A stretch of DNA of 64,000 bases from Deminuibacter soli (GTDB taxonomy: Bacteria; Bacteroidota; Bacteroidia; Chitinophagales; Chitinophagaceae): the NCBI RefSeq assembly GCF_003412455.1, contig NZ_QTJU01000001.1:1240001-1304000 (forward strand), given 5' to 3'. Below the pieces are notes generated by a model. That model was not told the DNA's origin. It saw only the letters and a list, made by a program, of their open reading frames with translations, and searched no databases. Positions 8,934 through 18,522 of the stretch are shown one piece after another (within the stretch, counting starts at the first letter, position 1; each line of letters starts with the position of its first letter). The position numbers and the translations under genes were made by a program.

Positions 8934-9435
8934 CAAAATTGCTGAGGTCATTGGTATAGTCACGCGCGCGTTTGGCGGCGAAAAAATCTGCACCCAACAT
9001 TATTATTGCCTGTATGCACAAGGCTAACCCCAGGCCGGAGAGCAATTGTTTTGCCGCATTGTTCCGGTACAACACAAATAAGGCAATGCCTGCCAGTGCG
9101 AGGATTATTTCAACAGCCTGGTACAGCGGAAACCTGCGTGTTACCTGCTGCATACGCGGCAGCTCTTTTTGTTTAAGCTGGCCGGGATTCATATCAAATG
9201 CATATACGTTGGCAACGCGCTGTGCATCGCTGCGCTGGTAAACTGTATAACCGGCTGCAAGCTGTATGCAGCCGGTTATCATTAATGGTATGGCTGCGCC
9301 TTTCCATGCAGGCGTTTTCCACAACAGCCAGCCCAGCAGGGCTATAATAATGGCTACTATGCCGATGATCACAAATGCCAGTGCAATTTGTTTTTCGGCT
9401 ATAAAATATTTTTCAATTACAGTTCTGCTGAGCAT
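8917..9435 (-). CDS. Hypothetical four-helix membrane protein
   Basis: 172 aa with four predicted membrane segments at about residues 18-40, 48-66, 108-122 and 131-150. The hydrophilic loop between helices 2 and 3 contains YQRSDAQRV and an acidic/basic stretch. The family is not recognised. It ends inside the alpha/beta hydrolase gene (17-nt tail-to-tail overlap) and is followed upstream by the glutathione peroxidase gene in the opposite order. Confidence 0.65.
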   Translation of the reverse strand: MLSRTVIEKYFIAEKQIALAFVIIGIVAIIIALLGWLLWKTPAWKGAAIPLMITGCIQLAAGYTVYQRSDAQRVANVYAFDMNPGQLKQKELPRMQQVTRRFPLYQAVEIILALAGIALFVLYRNNAAKQLLSGLGLALCIQAIIMLGADFFAAKRARDYTNDLSNFVTHQP

Positions 9436-9457
9436 GTTTATTTATTTTACAACGGTG

Positions 9458-10048
9458 TTACAATTGCTTCAGCGCGGTAATAAATGTATCGCTTACAGGT
9501 GAAATGGCAGGGCCAAAATAATTCATAAGTTCACCTTTGCCGTTTACCAGGTATTTGCTGAAGTTCCATTGTGGTTGCTGGTCGTTCCAGCCGTTTTTGG
9601 CTGCATCACTTAACCAGGAGAAAACCGGGTTTTGCTGTGTGCCTTTTACCACGCTGGTTTTTTGCATCAAAGGGAAAGATACACCATAATTTACCTGGCA
9701 GAAAGCAGCGATGGACTGGTCGTCGGCTTTTTCCTGTTCTTTAAAATCATTTGCAGGGAAAGCAAGAATAGCAAGGTCGGGGAATTGCTCGTGCAGCTGT
9801 TGTAATTCAGCATACTGGCCGGTGTAACCACAATCGGATGCAGTGTTTACCAGCAATACTTTTTTATGTTGAAAATCTGCAAAAGAAATGGGTTTGCCTG
9901 TATTGGCATTGGCCTGCAGGGTATAAAACGGAACAGCCGGTTTAACCGAGCGTTTGTTGCTAAAGGCTTTATTGTTAACACCGAAGAAACGGGTAAGTTT
10001 CATTATTACCGGGTACGCTTTCCGCATGAATGATTGTTTGCCTGTCAT
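9458..10048 (-). CDS. Glutathione peroxidase family (thioredoxin-type peroxidase)
   Basis: Reduces hydrogen or lipid peroxides; bacterial members usually take electrons from thioredoxin. Catalytic Cys73 sits in NTASDCGYTGQY, and the partner motifs FPANDFKEQE and WNFSKYLV are present. A cysteine, not selenocysteine, is used. The start is uncertain: an ATG at 10126 adds 26 residues and would overlap the aldehyde dehydrogenase gene, while the ATG at 10048 begins MTGKQSFMRKAYPVIMKL, similar to the basic N-terminus expected of relatives, so it is preferred. Confidence 0.85.
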   Translation of the reverse strand: MTGKQSFMRKAYPVIMKLTRFFGVNNKAFSNKRSVKPAVPFYTLQANANTGKPISFADFQHKKVLLVNTASDCGYTGQYAELQQLHEQFPDLAILAFPANDFKEQEKADDQSIAAFCQVNYGVSFPLMQKTSVVKGTQQNPVFSWLSDAAKNGWNDQQPQWNFSKYLVNGKGELMNYFGPAISPVSDTFITALKQL

Positions 10049-10101
10049 AAAATTTGCGTTTGATGTAGCCGGAGACGCGCGTCTTTCCTGCTCCTTACAA
10101 C

Positions 10102-11487
10102 TTACCGTAAAAAACGTTTGAACCATTTCATTTTACCGGCATAAGGCGGGTACTTGACCGGCGGGTCAATCCAGGTAGCGGTTTGTAAAATTGCCTTGGG
10201 GCGGGTAAACGCATCGAAGCTGTATTTGCCATGGTACTGGCCGGTGCCGCTGCATCCCAGGCCACCAAACGGCAGGTTGGGGTTACTCAGGTGCACTAAT
10301 GTATTGTTGATGCAGCCCCCGCCGAAGCCGAGGTTTTCAGTGAAATAATCCTGTGTTTTCCGGTTGTTGCTGAATACGTACAGGGATAAGGGATTGCTGT
10401 GCTGGCGCACCAGGTCTGCCGCCTCTTCATTGGTACGGTAAGTAAATACGGGCAGCAGTGGCCCGAATATTTCTTCCTGCATCAGCGGCTGGGTATGGCG
10501 CACCTGGTCCATCACCGTAGGTGCAATATATAAATCAGCTGCATTGGCCTGACCGCCAAACAGGATATTGCCTTGCGGCAGGTACGATAACAGTTTATCA
10601 AACCTGCGGCGATTGATAATGCGGCCATAGTCTGGTGAAGCTGCCGGGTCGGCGGTATAAAACCGGTGTACGTGCTGTTGTATCTGTTGCAGCAGGGCAT
10701 CACGGCAATCGTTTTTTACAAGCAGGTAATCGGGCGCCACACAGGTTTGCCCTGCATTGGTAAACTTGCCCCAGGTAATGCGTGCGGCGGCAACAGCGAT
10801 ATTAGCGGTTTCATCTACAATGCAGGGACTTTTGCCACCAAGCTCTAACGTAACGGGGGTAAGGGTTTCAGCGGCCATTGATGCAATAGATTTGCCAACC
10901 GGAATGCTGCCGGTAAAAAAAATATGATCAAAACGGTAGGCTTTCAGCAGCTGCCGCACCACAAGGGCACCATCTCCCTGCACAACCATAATATGTTCTT
11001 CCGAAAAAAAAGTTTGTATCATCTGTTCAATTACCGCTGCAGTATGCGGCGCCAGTTCGGAGGGTTTCAATACAACGCAGTTGCCGGCAGCAATGGCGCC
11101 TGCGAGTGGTGAAAGCAATAACTGGGCAGGATAATTCCACGGCGCAATAATGAGTGAAATGCCCAGCGGGTCGCGTACAATTTTGCTCGATGAAGGAAAC
11201 AGCATCAGGGGCGTGCTTACTTTTTCGGGCTGCATCCACTCGCCCAGGTGTTGCAATGCATGTGTTATTTCGGCGTATACCAAACCTATTTCGGTGGCAT
11301 AGGCTTCTTCGGGCGATTTGCGGAGATCTGCATGCAGTGCGCGTTGCAGCAGCGGTTCAAATTGTTTCACGGCATTTTTCAATAGCTGCAGCTGTTTTTT
11401 GCGGAAAGCAAGCGTACGTGTGGCGCCGCTGCAAAAGCAGTTGTGCATGGCGGCAAAGGTGGTAGCAGTTAATGGCATGGTTCGCAT
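10102..11487 (-). CDS. Aldehyde dehydrogenase (class 3 / coniferyl-type)
   Basis: NAD(P)-dependent oxidation of an aldehyde to the acid. At 461 aa it matches the short class-3 type. Visible motifs are IIAPWNYPAQLLLSPLAG (substrate and cofactor pocket), FTGSIPVGK, LELGGKSP (general base Glu), GQTCVAPDY (nucleophile Cys) and the C-terminal NPNLPFGGLGCSGTG. A fatty or aromatic aldehyde is the likely substrate. It is immediately upstream of the glutathione peroxidase gene on the same strand, suggesting joint handling of lipid peroxidation products, which is inference. Confidence 0.88.
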   Translation of the reverse strand: MRTMPLTATTFAAMHNCFCSGATRTLAFRKKQLQLLKNAVKQFEPLLQRALHADLRKSPEEAYATEIGLVYAEITHALQHLGEWMQPEKVSTPLMLFPSSSKIVRDPLGISLIIAPWNYPAQLLLSPLAGAIAAGNCVVLKPSELAPHTAAVIEQMIQTFFSEEHIMVVQGDGALVVRQLLKAYRFDHIFFTGSIPVGKSIASMAAETLTPVTLELGGKSPCIVDETANIAVAAARITWGKFTNAGQTCVAPDYLLVKNDCRDALLQQIQQHVHRFYTADPAASPDYGRIINRRRFDKLLSYLPQGNILFGGQANAADLYIAPTVMDQVRHTQPLMQEEIFGPLLPVFTYRTNEEAADLVRQHSNPLSLYVFSNNRKTQDYFTENLGFGGGCINNTLVHLSNPNLPFGGLGCSGTGQYHGKYSFDAFTRPKAILQTATWIDPPVKYPPYAGKMKWFKRFLR

Positions 11488-11679
11488 TTAGCCCGGGCAC
11501 GCATTGGCAGCAGGGGCCCGGATGGGTTAAACAACTGTAATTGACGCTGTTTGTTCGGGGTTACACACAAAGCTGGTGCATTATTTTCTAATTCAGAAAA
11601 ATAGAACTTAGCTAAATCGGTTTACTTTTTAATTTATTTACTATCTTGAAAGCTCATTGATTAACCACGATTTATTCAT

Positions 11680-13167
11680 ATGAAAAGCAAAACTCCCGGG
11701 CAAAAAGCCCAGCAGGCAGAAGAGCAAAGTTCTTCATCGCGCAGGAAATTTATCCAGCAAACAGCAACGGCACTTGCCGGTTTTTACATTGTACCAAGAC
11801 ATGTACTTGGCGGCAAAGGTTATGTGGCACCCAGCGATAAACTGCTGATTGCCGGTGTAGGTGCGGGTGGTAAAGGTGGTGACGATATCCGTCATTTCGC
11901 AGCTACCGGTCGTGCTGAAATTGCTTACCTGGTAGACGTTGATGACAGGCAGGCTAAGAACAACATTGAGAAATTTCCGAAGGCCAAATATTATCACGAC
12001 TGGCGTGAGTTATTTGAGAAAGAGAGCAAAAACTTTGACGCGGTTTCAGTTGGTATCCCCGACCACAACCACGCAATTGTTGCCTACCATGCCATGCAGT
12101 TAGGCAAACACGTGTATGTGCAAAAACCGCTTACACACGATATTTACGAAGCAAGACTGCTGGGTGAAGCGGCCAAACGTTATAAAGTAGTAACCCAGAT
12201 GGGAGACCAGGGTTCATCCAACGATGGCGTTCGCACCCTGAAAGAGTGGTATGATGCAGGTTTGATTGGTGATGTGCATACTGTGCATTGCTGGACTAAC
12301 CGCCCCGTATGGCCGCAGGGTATTGCATGGCCCAGCCAGAACAAACCCGTACCCGCCGGTCTTGAATGGGATTTGTGGTTAGGTACTGCGCCCAAACGCG
12401 AGTATGTTGACAACGTAGTTCCTTTTAACTGGCGTGGCTGGTGGGATTACGGTACCGGCGCACTGGGTGATATGGCTTGTCATATTGTAGGCCCTGTGTT
12501 TAAAGTAATGGAACTGGGCTTCCCCACAGAAGTTACCTGCAGCCAGGCAACTATTTATGATGGCAACTTCAGCCAGGCTTATTTGCCAGACAGTGGCCCT
12601 GTTGCCTCTTCAGTACACTTTAAATACAAAGGCAAAAAAGGCGAAGACATCCGTTTGAACTGGATGGATGGCGGTATTCAGCCTGAGCGCCCTGAAGAAT
12701 TAGGACCTAATGAAATAATGGGTGGCAAGGGTGATGTAGGAAACGGTGTGCTGTTTGTTGGTACCAAAGGCAAAATGATGTGTGGCGTATACGGACAGGA
12801 TCCGCAATTGCTGCCAACTGCACGTACTGCAACAGATGGCAACGTTCCGCAGAAATATCCACGCATTCCGGGTGGTGCAGAAGGTCACTACAAACAGTGG
12901 GTAGATGCTTGTATTGCAGGCTATGGCCAGCAGCAGGTAGATTCTCCGTTTATTGGCTACGCTGTACCGTTAACAGAAAGCATCCTGATGGGTAACCTGG
13001 CTATCCGCAGCTTCAACCTGCGCCAGGCACGTGCCAACGGTAAAGGCTTTACTTACCCGGGCCGCGGCATTACCCTGCAGTGGGATGGCGACAACCAGAA
13101 AGTAACCAACTTCGATCTGGCTAACCAATACGTAAAACGCGAATACCGCGAGGGCTGGAAATTATAA
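11680..13167 (+). CDS. Gfo/Idh/MocA oxidoreductase, Tat-exported
   Basis: NAD(P)-dependent sugar oxidoreductase of the Gfo/Idh/MocA fold. A twin-arginine signal (SRRKFIQQTATALAG, residues 19-33) directs it to the periplasm, where such enzymes usually carry a tightly bound cofactor. The Rossmann motif AGVGAGGKGG begins near residue 58; the usual EKP triad appears as QKP (VYVQKPLTHD), and IPDHNHAIVAYHAM follows the family pattern. At 495 aa it is longer than cytosolic members. It is the first gene of the sugar-oxidation island and ends at a strong terminator. Confidence 0.88.
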   Translation: MKSKTPGQKAQQAEEQSSSSRRKFIQQTATALAGFYIVPRHVLGGKGYVAPSDKLLIAGVGAGGKGGDDIRHFAATGRAEIAYLVDVDDRQAKNNIEKFPKAKYYHDWRELFEKESKNFDAVSVGIPDHNHAIVAYHAMQLGKHVYVQKPLTHDIYEARLLGEAAKRYKVVTQMGDQGSSNDGVRTLKEWYDAGLIGDVHTVHCWTNRPVWPQGIAWPSQNKPVPAGLEWDLWLGTAPKREYVDNVVPFNWRGWWDYGTGALGDMACHIVGPVFKVMELGFPTEVTCSQATIYDGNFSQAYLPDSGPVASSVHFKYKGKKGEDIRLNWMDGGIQPERPEELGPNEIMGGKGDVGNGVLFVGTKGKMMCGVYGQDPQLLPTARTATDGNVPQKYPRIPGGAEGHYKQWVDACIAGYGQQQVDSPFIGYAVPLTESILMGNLAIRSFNLRQARANGKGFTYPGRGITLQWDGDNQKVTNFDLANQYVKREYREGWKL

Positions 13168-13187
13168 TCGCTTTGCGATCGAAAATT

Positions 13188-13219
13188 AAAAAGGAGTTGC
13201 CGTTCGGCAACTCCTTTTT
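13188..13219 (+). terminator. Intrinsic terminator after the first Gfo/Idh/MocA gene
   Basis: Perfect 14-bp stem (AAAAAGGAGTTGCC with GGCAACTCCTTTTT) and a GTTC tetraloop, 20 nt past the stop, with a T-run in the 3' arm. Confidence 0.9.
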
Positions 13220-13228
13220 AATTTGAAG

Positions 13229-13299
13229 ATGTGCTGATTTGAAAATTTGAAAATGGAGTAGATGAGTAAAGCGCGCTTTCAAATTTTCAAATTGCCACA
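13229..13299. repeat. Long inverted repeat between convergent genes
   Basis: Perfect 16-bp arms, ATTTGAAAATTTGAAA at 13237-13252 and its complement at 13277-13292, with an outer ATGTG/CACAT pair. The TTTGAA style resembles other spacers in this window. It lies between two convergent oxidoreductase genes, next to a separate terminator. Confidence 0.8.
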
Positions 13300-14652
13300 T
13301 TAGAATTTGAAGACCTTTCCGCCGGCCATTACTTCCTGGCGTTCTTCGTCGAATGTGGCTTTTTGTCCGGTATGTACGGCGGCGTTGGTCATAATGTTGG
13401 CGATGGAGTGTGCGTAGCCGGCTTCAACCGATGCATTGGGCTGCTGGCGGCTGCGTACGCATTCGAGCCAGTTGCGCATGTGTGCGGTGGTGAGTTTATC
13501 GCCGCCGGTATTGGCAGAAGCCACTACCTGTTCGGCCTGTGACAAACTTACTTCGGGCAGCAGGTTGGGCTGCATGTTCATAGCAGCTGCTTCTTTTTTG
13601 CCGAGGCCGCCTGCAGGTGAAACTTTATTGGTGATGAGGTTTAACTCGCCGCCATTGGAATAATAGATCTCAGCAGGATGTTCATCGCCATTGTGCATGC
13701 GCGAGCTGAAGATAACCTGGAAGCCGGTTGCAGGGTCATTTGCAGGGCCATAGTCAAATACAGCCGTTGTGGTATCCCAGTTTCTGCGACCATCTTTCCA
13801 CATATAAATGCCGCCGTTGGCAACTACGCTGCGTGGATGTCTAAGACCGCTGAACCAATGCACGGTATCTATCTGGTGGCTCATCCACTGGCCTGGCATG
13901 CCCGATGAATAAGGCCAGAACAAACGGTATTCGAGATAGATGCGCGGGTTAAATGCTTCAAACGGGCGGTTAATTAAAAAGCGCTTCCAGTCTGTATCCT
14001 GCTCTTTTAACTGGGCAACCAGTTCGGGTCTGCGCCAGCGGCCGGGCTGGTTTACATTCCAGGTTAATTCAACCATGGTAATGGGGCCAAACTTGCCTTC
14101 TTTGATAAAGTCGGCTGCGGCTTTATAATTACTGCCACTTCTGCGCTGTGAACCGATCTGCACAATTTTGTTGGTTTCCTTTACCGCTTTCAGCGCAGCT
14201 TTGGCATCATCCATTGTTTCGGCAAACGGCTTTTCAACATAGGCATCACGACCGGCTTTCACGGCTTCAATGGCGTGATAGGCGTGCTGAAAATCGGCGG
14301 TGCTGATGATCACTGCATCTACATCTTTAATCTTGTACAGCGCGTCGTTGTTAACGCAGGTTTGTATATCATGCCCCAGTTTGTCTTTCAGGAATGCCTG
14401 CCCTTCATCCCTGCGCTTGTTCCACAGGTCAGATACCGCAATGATATCAAAGTTCAGTTCTTTATAATTGTTTTGAAATGCAGGGAACAGCGAGGTTCTG
14501 AAGCGGTCAGAAAAACCTACGATACCGATGTTTACCCTGTCGTTGGCGCCGAGAATGCGGCCATAGCTTTTGGCTGAAAGGCCCATGGTGCCGGCATATA
14601 CAGCAGCAGTTGCCTGTGCTGTGTTTTTAATAAAGTTTCTGCGTGAACTCAT
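13300..14652 (-). CDS. Gfo/Idh/MocA oxidoreductase, Tat-exported
   Basis: 450 aa from the ATG at 14652, where a twin-arginine signal starts at once (SSRRNFIKNTAQATAA). The Rossmann motif IGIVGFSDRF is near residue 40, the dehydrogenase triad YVEKPFAETM near residue 135, and VDAVIISTADFQHAYHA follows family pattern. It carries out NAD(P)-linked oxidation or reduction of a sugar or keto-sugar in the periplasm. It is 49 nt downstream of the double DUF1080 gene on the same strand, so the two are probably cotranscribed: a dehydrogenase beside a keto-glycoside-acting protein. Confidence 0.88.
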   Translation of the reverse strand: MSSRRNFIKNTAQATAAVYAGTMGLSAKSYGRILGANDRVNIGIVGFSDRFRTSLFPAFQNNYKELNFDIIAVSDLWNKRRDEGQAFLKDKLGHDIQTCVNNDALYKIKDVDAVIISTADFQHAYHAIEAVKAGRDAYVEKPFAETMDDAKAALKAVKETNKIVQIGSQRRSGSNYKAAADFIKEGKFGPITMVELTWNVNQPGRWRRPELVAQLKEQDTDWKRFLINRPFEAFNPRIYLEYRLFWPYSSGMPGQWMSHQIDTVHWFSGLRHPRSVVANGGIYMWKDGRRNWDTTTAVFDYGPANDPATGFQVIFSSRMHNGDEHPAEIYYSNGGELNLITNKVSPAGGLGKKEAAAMNMQPNLLPEVSLSQAEQVVASANTGGDKLTTAHMRNWLECVRSRQQPNASVEAGYAHSIANIMTNAAVHTGQKATFDEERQEVMAGGKVFKF

Positions 14653-14701
14653 ATGACAATATTTTGGAAGCAATTAAGGTATTGGTGTTATTCAATGCTG
14701 T

Positions 14702-16114
14702 TTATTTCAGCTCTTTTATTTTGATGCTGCGGTAAGATACGGTGTTGCCATGATCCTGCAGCAGGATATGTCCTTCCGTCCACTCGCCAAAGTTTTTCCA
14801 GTCTTTGTACTTGCTGATGGCTACCAGCTTTTTGAAATCGTCGGAACCTTTTACATACGAGATTACTTTGTAGCCATTGAGGTAATGTTCAACACGGTTA
14901 TCGGGGTAAACAATGATGCGGCCGATGTTCCATTCACCAATTGGTTTAAAGGCGCGTTTATCGCTTATGCTGCGCGGAATTAAATCGTACAGGGAAGACA
15001 GGGTTCTGTCACCATCGCGGCCGAGTTTGGCGTCAGGATGGCGTTCATCATCGAGCACCTGGTATTCAAGACCAATGCCTGATTTGCCCTTGGTATCGTA
15101 GCTTTCTTTTACAAAATACTTCACGCCGCTGTTGGCGCCGGGTGTGAGTTTAAATTCAAATTGCAGATCAAAAGCCGTGTATTCTTTATCGGTAATAATA
15201 TCACCGCCAAGACCTTCTTCCTGGCCATTACTGCCCTGGATAGTGAGTACACCATCCTGCATTAACCAACCTTTTTCAGGAAAATCTTTTTTGTTGATAC
15301 CACGCCAGCCCTTGCTGCTTTTGCCATCCCATAATAAAGAGATGCCATTCTTTTTTTCCTGCGGAGACAATGTGTTGGGAATAAGGTTTACTACCTCAAT
15401 ATCGTCTGGTTTGCGCGGGTGCAGGTTTTGTGTTTGAATGCGGATGTTTTTCCAATGTATCTGCTCGCCTGCTTTTTCAGTGGCGCCGATAGCATGTACC
15501 TGCAGGGCGATAAAACCTTTGGGTGTCATGTTATCAACAAGATTGGCAGTGGGGATATCATTGATCCAGGTGCGGATGCTGCTGCCGATACATTCAATGT
15601 GGTAATGATTCCATTCACCGACTTTAAATGCCTTTTGACCGCCGGGATTGTATTGCAGCGTGTATAGCCAGTCACGGCGCGCCTCATCATAAATACCGCC
15701 GCTCCATGCGCGGGTGCTGGGGTCTACCTCAACCTGGTAGCCGTGTACGCGGCCATTTTTGTAAGACGGTGTACTCTCGCTGCGTATTTGTATGCCTGAA
15801 TTCATAGATCCTACTTTAAGATCTACTTCAAGAATAAAATCGCCGTAATCTTTTTCGGTAGCAAGAAATGAATTGGGCTCACCGGAAACAGTAGTACCGG
15901 TAAGTGTGCCATCGGCTTCAACGGTGTAAATGGCTTTGCCGTTGAGTTGTTTCCAGCCGGTTAAATCTTTTCCGTTGAATAAGGAGGTCCATTCGCCCTT
16001 CTGTGCCTGTGTGGTGCATATACAGCTTAATACAATGCCAATGGCACATAGTGATCGCTGAAATGCTGTGCGGACAAAGGGGGCGGGAGTTTTAACAGGT
16101 AAAGCGTAGTGCAT
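14702..16114 (-). CDS. Two-domain DUF1080 (PF06439) protein, putative 3-keto-glycoside hydrolase/lyase
   Basis: A secreted 470-aa protein with a long signal region (about 1-37) and two concanavalin-like DUF1080 domains: residues 40-228 ([31 protein letters not shown]) and 257-469 ([46 protein letters not shown]). The family includes enzymes acting on 3-keto-disaccharides. Domain 2 resembles the single-domain protein at 26874-27560, while domain 1 belongs to a different subtype. It precedes a Tat-exported oxidoreductase and is divergent from another. Catalytic residues cannot be assigned from sequence alone. Confidence 0.85.
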   Translation of the reverse strand: MHYALPVKTPAPFVRTAFQRSLCAIGIVLSCICTTQAQKGEWTSLFNGKDLTGWKQLNGKAIYTVEADGTLTGTTVSGEPNSFLATEKDYGDFILEVDLKVGSMNSGIQIRSESTPSYKNGRVHGYQVEVDPSTRAWSGGIYDEARRDWLYTLQYNPGGQKAFKVGEWNHYHIECIGSSIRTWINDIPTANLVDNMTPKGFIALQVHAIGATEKAGEQIHWKNIRIQTQNLHPRKPDDIEVVNLIPNTLSPQEKKNGISLLWDGKSSKGWRGINKKDFPEKGWLMQDGVLTIQGSNGQEEGLGGDIITDKEYTAFDLQFEFKLTPGANSGVKYFVKESYDTKGKSGIGLEYQVLDDERHPDAKLGRDGDRTLSSLYDLIPRSISDKRAFKPIGEWNIGRIIVYPDNRVEHYLNGYKVISYVKGSDDFKKLVAISKYKDWKNFGEWTEGHILLQDHGNTVSYRSIKIKELK

Positions 16115-16206
16115 GTCAATCGTTGGTTTAACTGATTATTCAGGTATATCACTTAAATTTAGTTTAGTTAACCATAACAAACCTCCGTTTATTTAATTTT
16201 TTTCAC

Positions 16207-16218
16207 GAAAACGTTTGC
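16207..16218. promoter_or_regulatory. Possible LacI-family operator
   Basis: CGAAAACGTTTGC contains the central palindrome AAACGTTT (16209-16216), the core of many LacI/GalR-type operators. It ends six bases before the start of the oxidoreductase at 16222 and lies in the divergent spacer shared with the DUF1080 gene. A single site, so weak evidence. Confidence 0.25.
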
Positions 16219-16221
16219 TGT

Positions 16222-17556
16222 ATGATGCACCGTCGTAATTTTCTCCGTAATGCTGCGCTCACATTTTCCGGTATGAGTATCCTGCAACAATTGCCTGCCG
16301 CTGATATCGCTTCCTTACGCAATGGTATTGCAGCTTCAGATAAAATTAATGTGGGGTTGATTGGCTGCAAGGGCATGGGCTGGGCCGATCTTTCTTCTAT
16401 ACTGAAATTACCGCAGGTGAACTGCGCTGCCATTTGCGATATTGACGACAGCATTATTGCCATGCGCAAGGCAGACCTGGCTAAATTGAACTGCACACCA
16501 ACTATTTACAAGGATTACCGCAAGCTGCTCGACAACAAAGACATTGATGTGGTGATTATTGGTACGCCCGATCACTGGCATTGCCTGCAAATGACAGACG
16601 CCTGCAGTGCAGGTAAACAGGTATATGTTGAAAAGCCGATAGCCAACAGTATTAATGAAGCACAGCAAATGGTTGCTGCTGCACAACGCTACAATACCAT
16701 TGTGCAGGTTGGCCAGTGGCAGCGTAGCCAGCAGCATTTTAACAAGGCCATTGAATTTGTGCACAGCGGTAAACTGGGCCGTATTGTAAAAACAAAAGCC
16801 TGGATGTACAATGGCGGCTCCAAAGCATTAACGCCTGTAGCCAATGCACCGGTGCCTGCAGGTGTTGATTACAATATGTGGCTGGGGCCCGCCGCACACC
16901 GCGATTTTAATAAGAACCGTTTTCATTATGACTTCCGCTGGTTTTGGGATTATGCCGGTGGGTTAATGACCGACTGGGGTGTGCACCTGATTGATATGGT
17001 GTTGCTGGGCATGCAGGTGAATGCGCCTGTTTCGGTAACGGCAAACGGCGGTAAATATTCTTTTCCCGGTGATGCACGTGAAACACCTGATGTGTTAACT
17101 GCCTTGTATGATTTTGGCAGTTTTGATATGACCTGGGAACATGCCATGGGCGTGGCAGGTGGGCAGTACGGCCAGCAGCATGGTATTGCATTTATCGGCG
17201 ATAACGGCACACTGGTATTAACCCGCGGTGGCTGGGAAGTAAGGCCTGAAAAAGACAGCAGTAAGAAGGTAGATAAAATGGAAGCTGTTGCCTGGCAGCC
17301 CTCAACCGATAATGGTTTAGATAACCACACCGTAAATTTTGTAGAAGCCATTACAAAGAAAGATGCTTCCCTGTTGCATACGCCGATACAGGCTGGTGCG
17401 CAGGTGGCAATGGTAAGCCATATGGGCAATATTGCCTTTCGTACGGGCGAGAAGATTAAATGGGATGCTGCTAAAATGCAGTTCAATCACAATGAGGCCA
17501 ATGCATTGGTAAAACCAGACTATCACAATGGCTGGAAGCTGCCGAAGTTTGCATAA
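16222..17556 (+). CDS. Gfo/Idh/MocA oxidoreductase, Tat-exported
   Basis: 444-aa periplasmic oxidoreductase. It opens with MMHRRNFLRNAALTFSG, a twin-arginine signal. Rossmann motif VGLIGCKGMGWADL near residue 50; VVIIGTPDHWHCLQM and the EKP triad in YVEKPIANSINEA follow, and WMYNGGSKAL leads into the C-terminal substrate domain. It is most similar in layout to dehydrogenases of sugar 3-oxidation clusters. It is divergent from the DUF1080 gene across a 107-nt spacer and ends at a shared hairpin with the convergent epimerase-like gene. Confidence 0.88.
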   Translation: MMHRRNFLRNAALTFSGMSILQQLPAADIASLRNGIAASDKINVGLIGCKGMGWADLSSILKLPQVNCAAICDIDDSIIAMRKADLAKLNCTPTIYKDYRKLLDNKDIDVVIIGTPDHWHCLQMTDACSAGKQVYVEKPIANSINEAQQMVAAAQRYNTIVQVGQWQRSQQHFNKAIEFVHSGKLGRIVKTKAWMYNGGSKALTPVANAPVPAGVDYNMWLGPAAHRDFNKNRFHYDFRWFWDYAGGLMTDWGVHLIDMVLLGMQVNAPVSVTANGGKYSFPGDARETPDVLTALYDFGSFDMTWEHAMGVAGGQYGQQHGIAFIGDNGTLVLTRGGWEVRPEKDSSKKVDKMEAVAWQPSTDNGLDNHTVNFVEAITKKDASLLHTPIQAGAQVAMVSHMGNIAFRTGEKIKWDAAKMQFNHNEANALVKPDYHNGWKLPKFA

Positions 17557-17561
17557 AAGAA

Positions 17562-17598
17562 AACAGCTATTCCATGCAATTCGCGTGGAATAGCTGTT
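17562..17598. terminator. Bidirectional hairpin terminator
   Basis: Perfect 13-bp stem, AACAGCTATTCCA pairing with TGGAATAGCTGTT, between two convergent genes only 50 nt apart. A-rich before and GCC-rich after, so it works better for leftward transcription. Confidence 0.75.
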
Positions 17599-17606
17599 GC
17601 CTGTAT

Positions 17607-18458
17607 TTACAGGGACAATGTTTTCATGTATTCAGCATCTGCCTTTGCACATTCAAGCGGGGTGCCCTGGTCGTAGCGTTCCTGCTCGATGATGAAGTAT
17701 TTCATGCCGTATTTTTTTGTCTGTGGCAACAGAGTGCGGAAGTCGATGCTGCCGGTACCTGCAATTACAGAAGCATCGGGCGTGGTTGCGCCTTTCTGCC
17801 TGTCTTTCACGTGGCACAAACGGAAGCGGTTGTTGTACTTTTTCATATACGCAACCGGGTCTGCACCTGCAGTAACTACCCAGTAAATATCCATCTCGAA
17901 ATCAACCAGCGAAGGATCTGTGTTTTCAATCATCACATCCTGTGGTATTTGTCCGTCAACAGACTTGAAAGAATAGTCGTGGTTGTGGTAAGCGAAGCGG
18001 ATGCCATTCTTTTTACAGATAGCACCTGCTTTGTTAAACTCATCGGCACAGCGTTTGAAATCATCAATAGATTTCTGTGGTCCTTTGTACGGGCAAATCA
18101 GGTACTTCATACCGATGGATGCTGCGTCTGCTGCCTTTTTTTCAAAGTCGGTTTTGTAGTCGCAATGGCTGCTGATAATGGTAAGACCGAGATCGCCGGT
18201 GAATTGTTTAAATTCTTTCGGCTGCATGCCCCAGAACATGCCCTGTTTGCCTTCGAAGCTTTCGATCTGCGTGTATCCGTACGAGGCAATTTGTTTCAAC
18301 ACGCCTTTGGGATCTTTGGCAATATCATCGCGTACACTGTATAACTGTAAGCCAAAGTTGCGTGATGGTTTGTAAGCTGCCAGCATTTTGCTTGCAGGCA
18401 ACAGTGCACCTGCTGCAAAGCCTGCTGCCCGTAAAAAGTCTCTTCTTGATTGTGACAT
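17607..18458 (-). CDS. PF01261 TIM-barrel sugar isomerase/epimerase-like protein, Tat-exported
   Basis: 283 aa. A twin-arginine signal (SQSRRDFLRAAGFAAGALL) is followed by an AP-endonuclease-2-like TIM barrel: FGLQLYSVRDDI, IISSHCDYKTDFEK, FAYHNHDYSFKSVDG, VDFEMDIYWVVTAG and IIEQERYDQ supply the metal ligands typical of the fold. In related clusters such proteins act as keto-sugar epimerases or keto-glycoside lyases. Its periplasmic location matches the exported oxidoreductases next to it. The exact reaction cannot be read from the sequence. Confidence 0.85.
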   Translation of the reverse strand: MSQSRRDFLRAAGFAAGALLPASKMLAAYKPSRNFGLQLYSVRDDIAKDPKGVLKQIASYGYTQIESFEGKQGMFWGMQPKEFKQFTGDLGLTIISSHCDYKTDFEKKAADAASIGMKYLICPYKGPQKSIDDFKRCADEFNKAGAICKKNGIRFAYHNHDYSFKSVDGQIPQDVMIENTDPSLVDFEMDIYWVVTAGADPVAYMKKYNNRFRLCHVKDRQKGATTPDASVIAGTGSIDFRTLLPQTKKYGMKYFIIEQERYDQGTPLECAKADAEYMKTLSL

Positions 18459-18522
18459 AGCTGATTTTCCGGTTTATTGAGTGTGTGGTGTTCGCTTGCT
18501 TTTGCAATACCCTAAACAAGCA

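Noticed and set aside
9458-10048. Selenocysteine glutathione peroxidase
   Set aside because: The catalytic position is encoded by a cysteine codon in NTASDCGYT, and no UGA is in the frame.
17574-18344. 256-codon frame on the plus strand
   Set aside because: It runs opposite to the Tat-exported TIM-barrel gene, has no recognised motif, and is a shadow of that coding strand.
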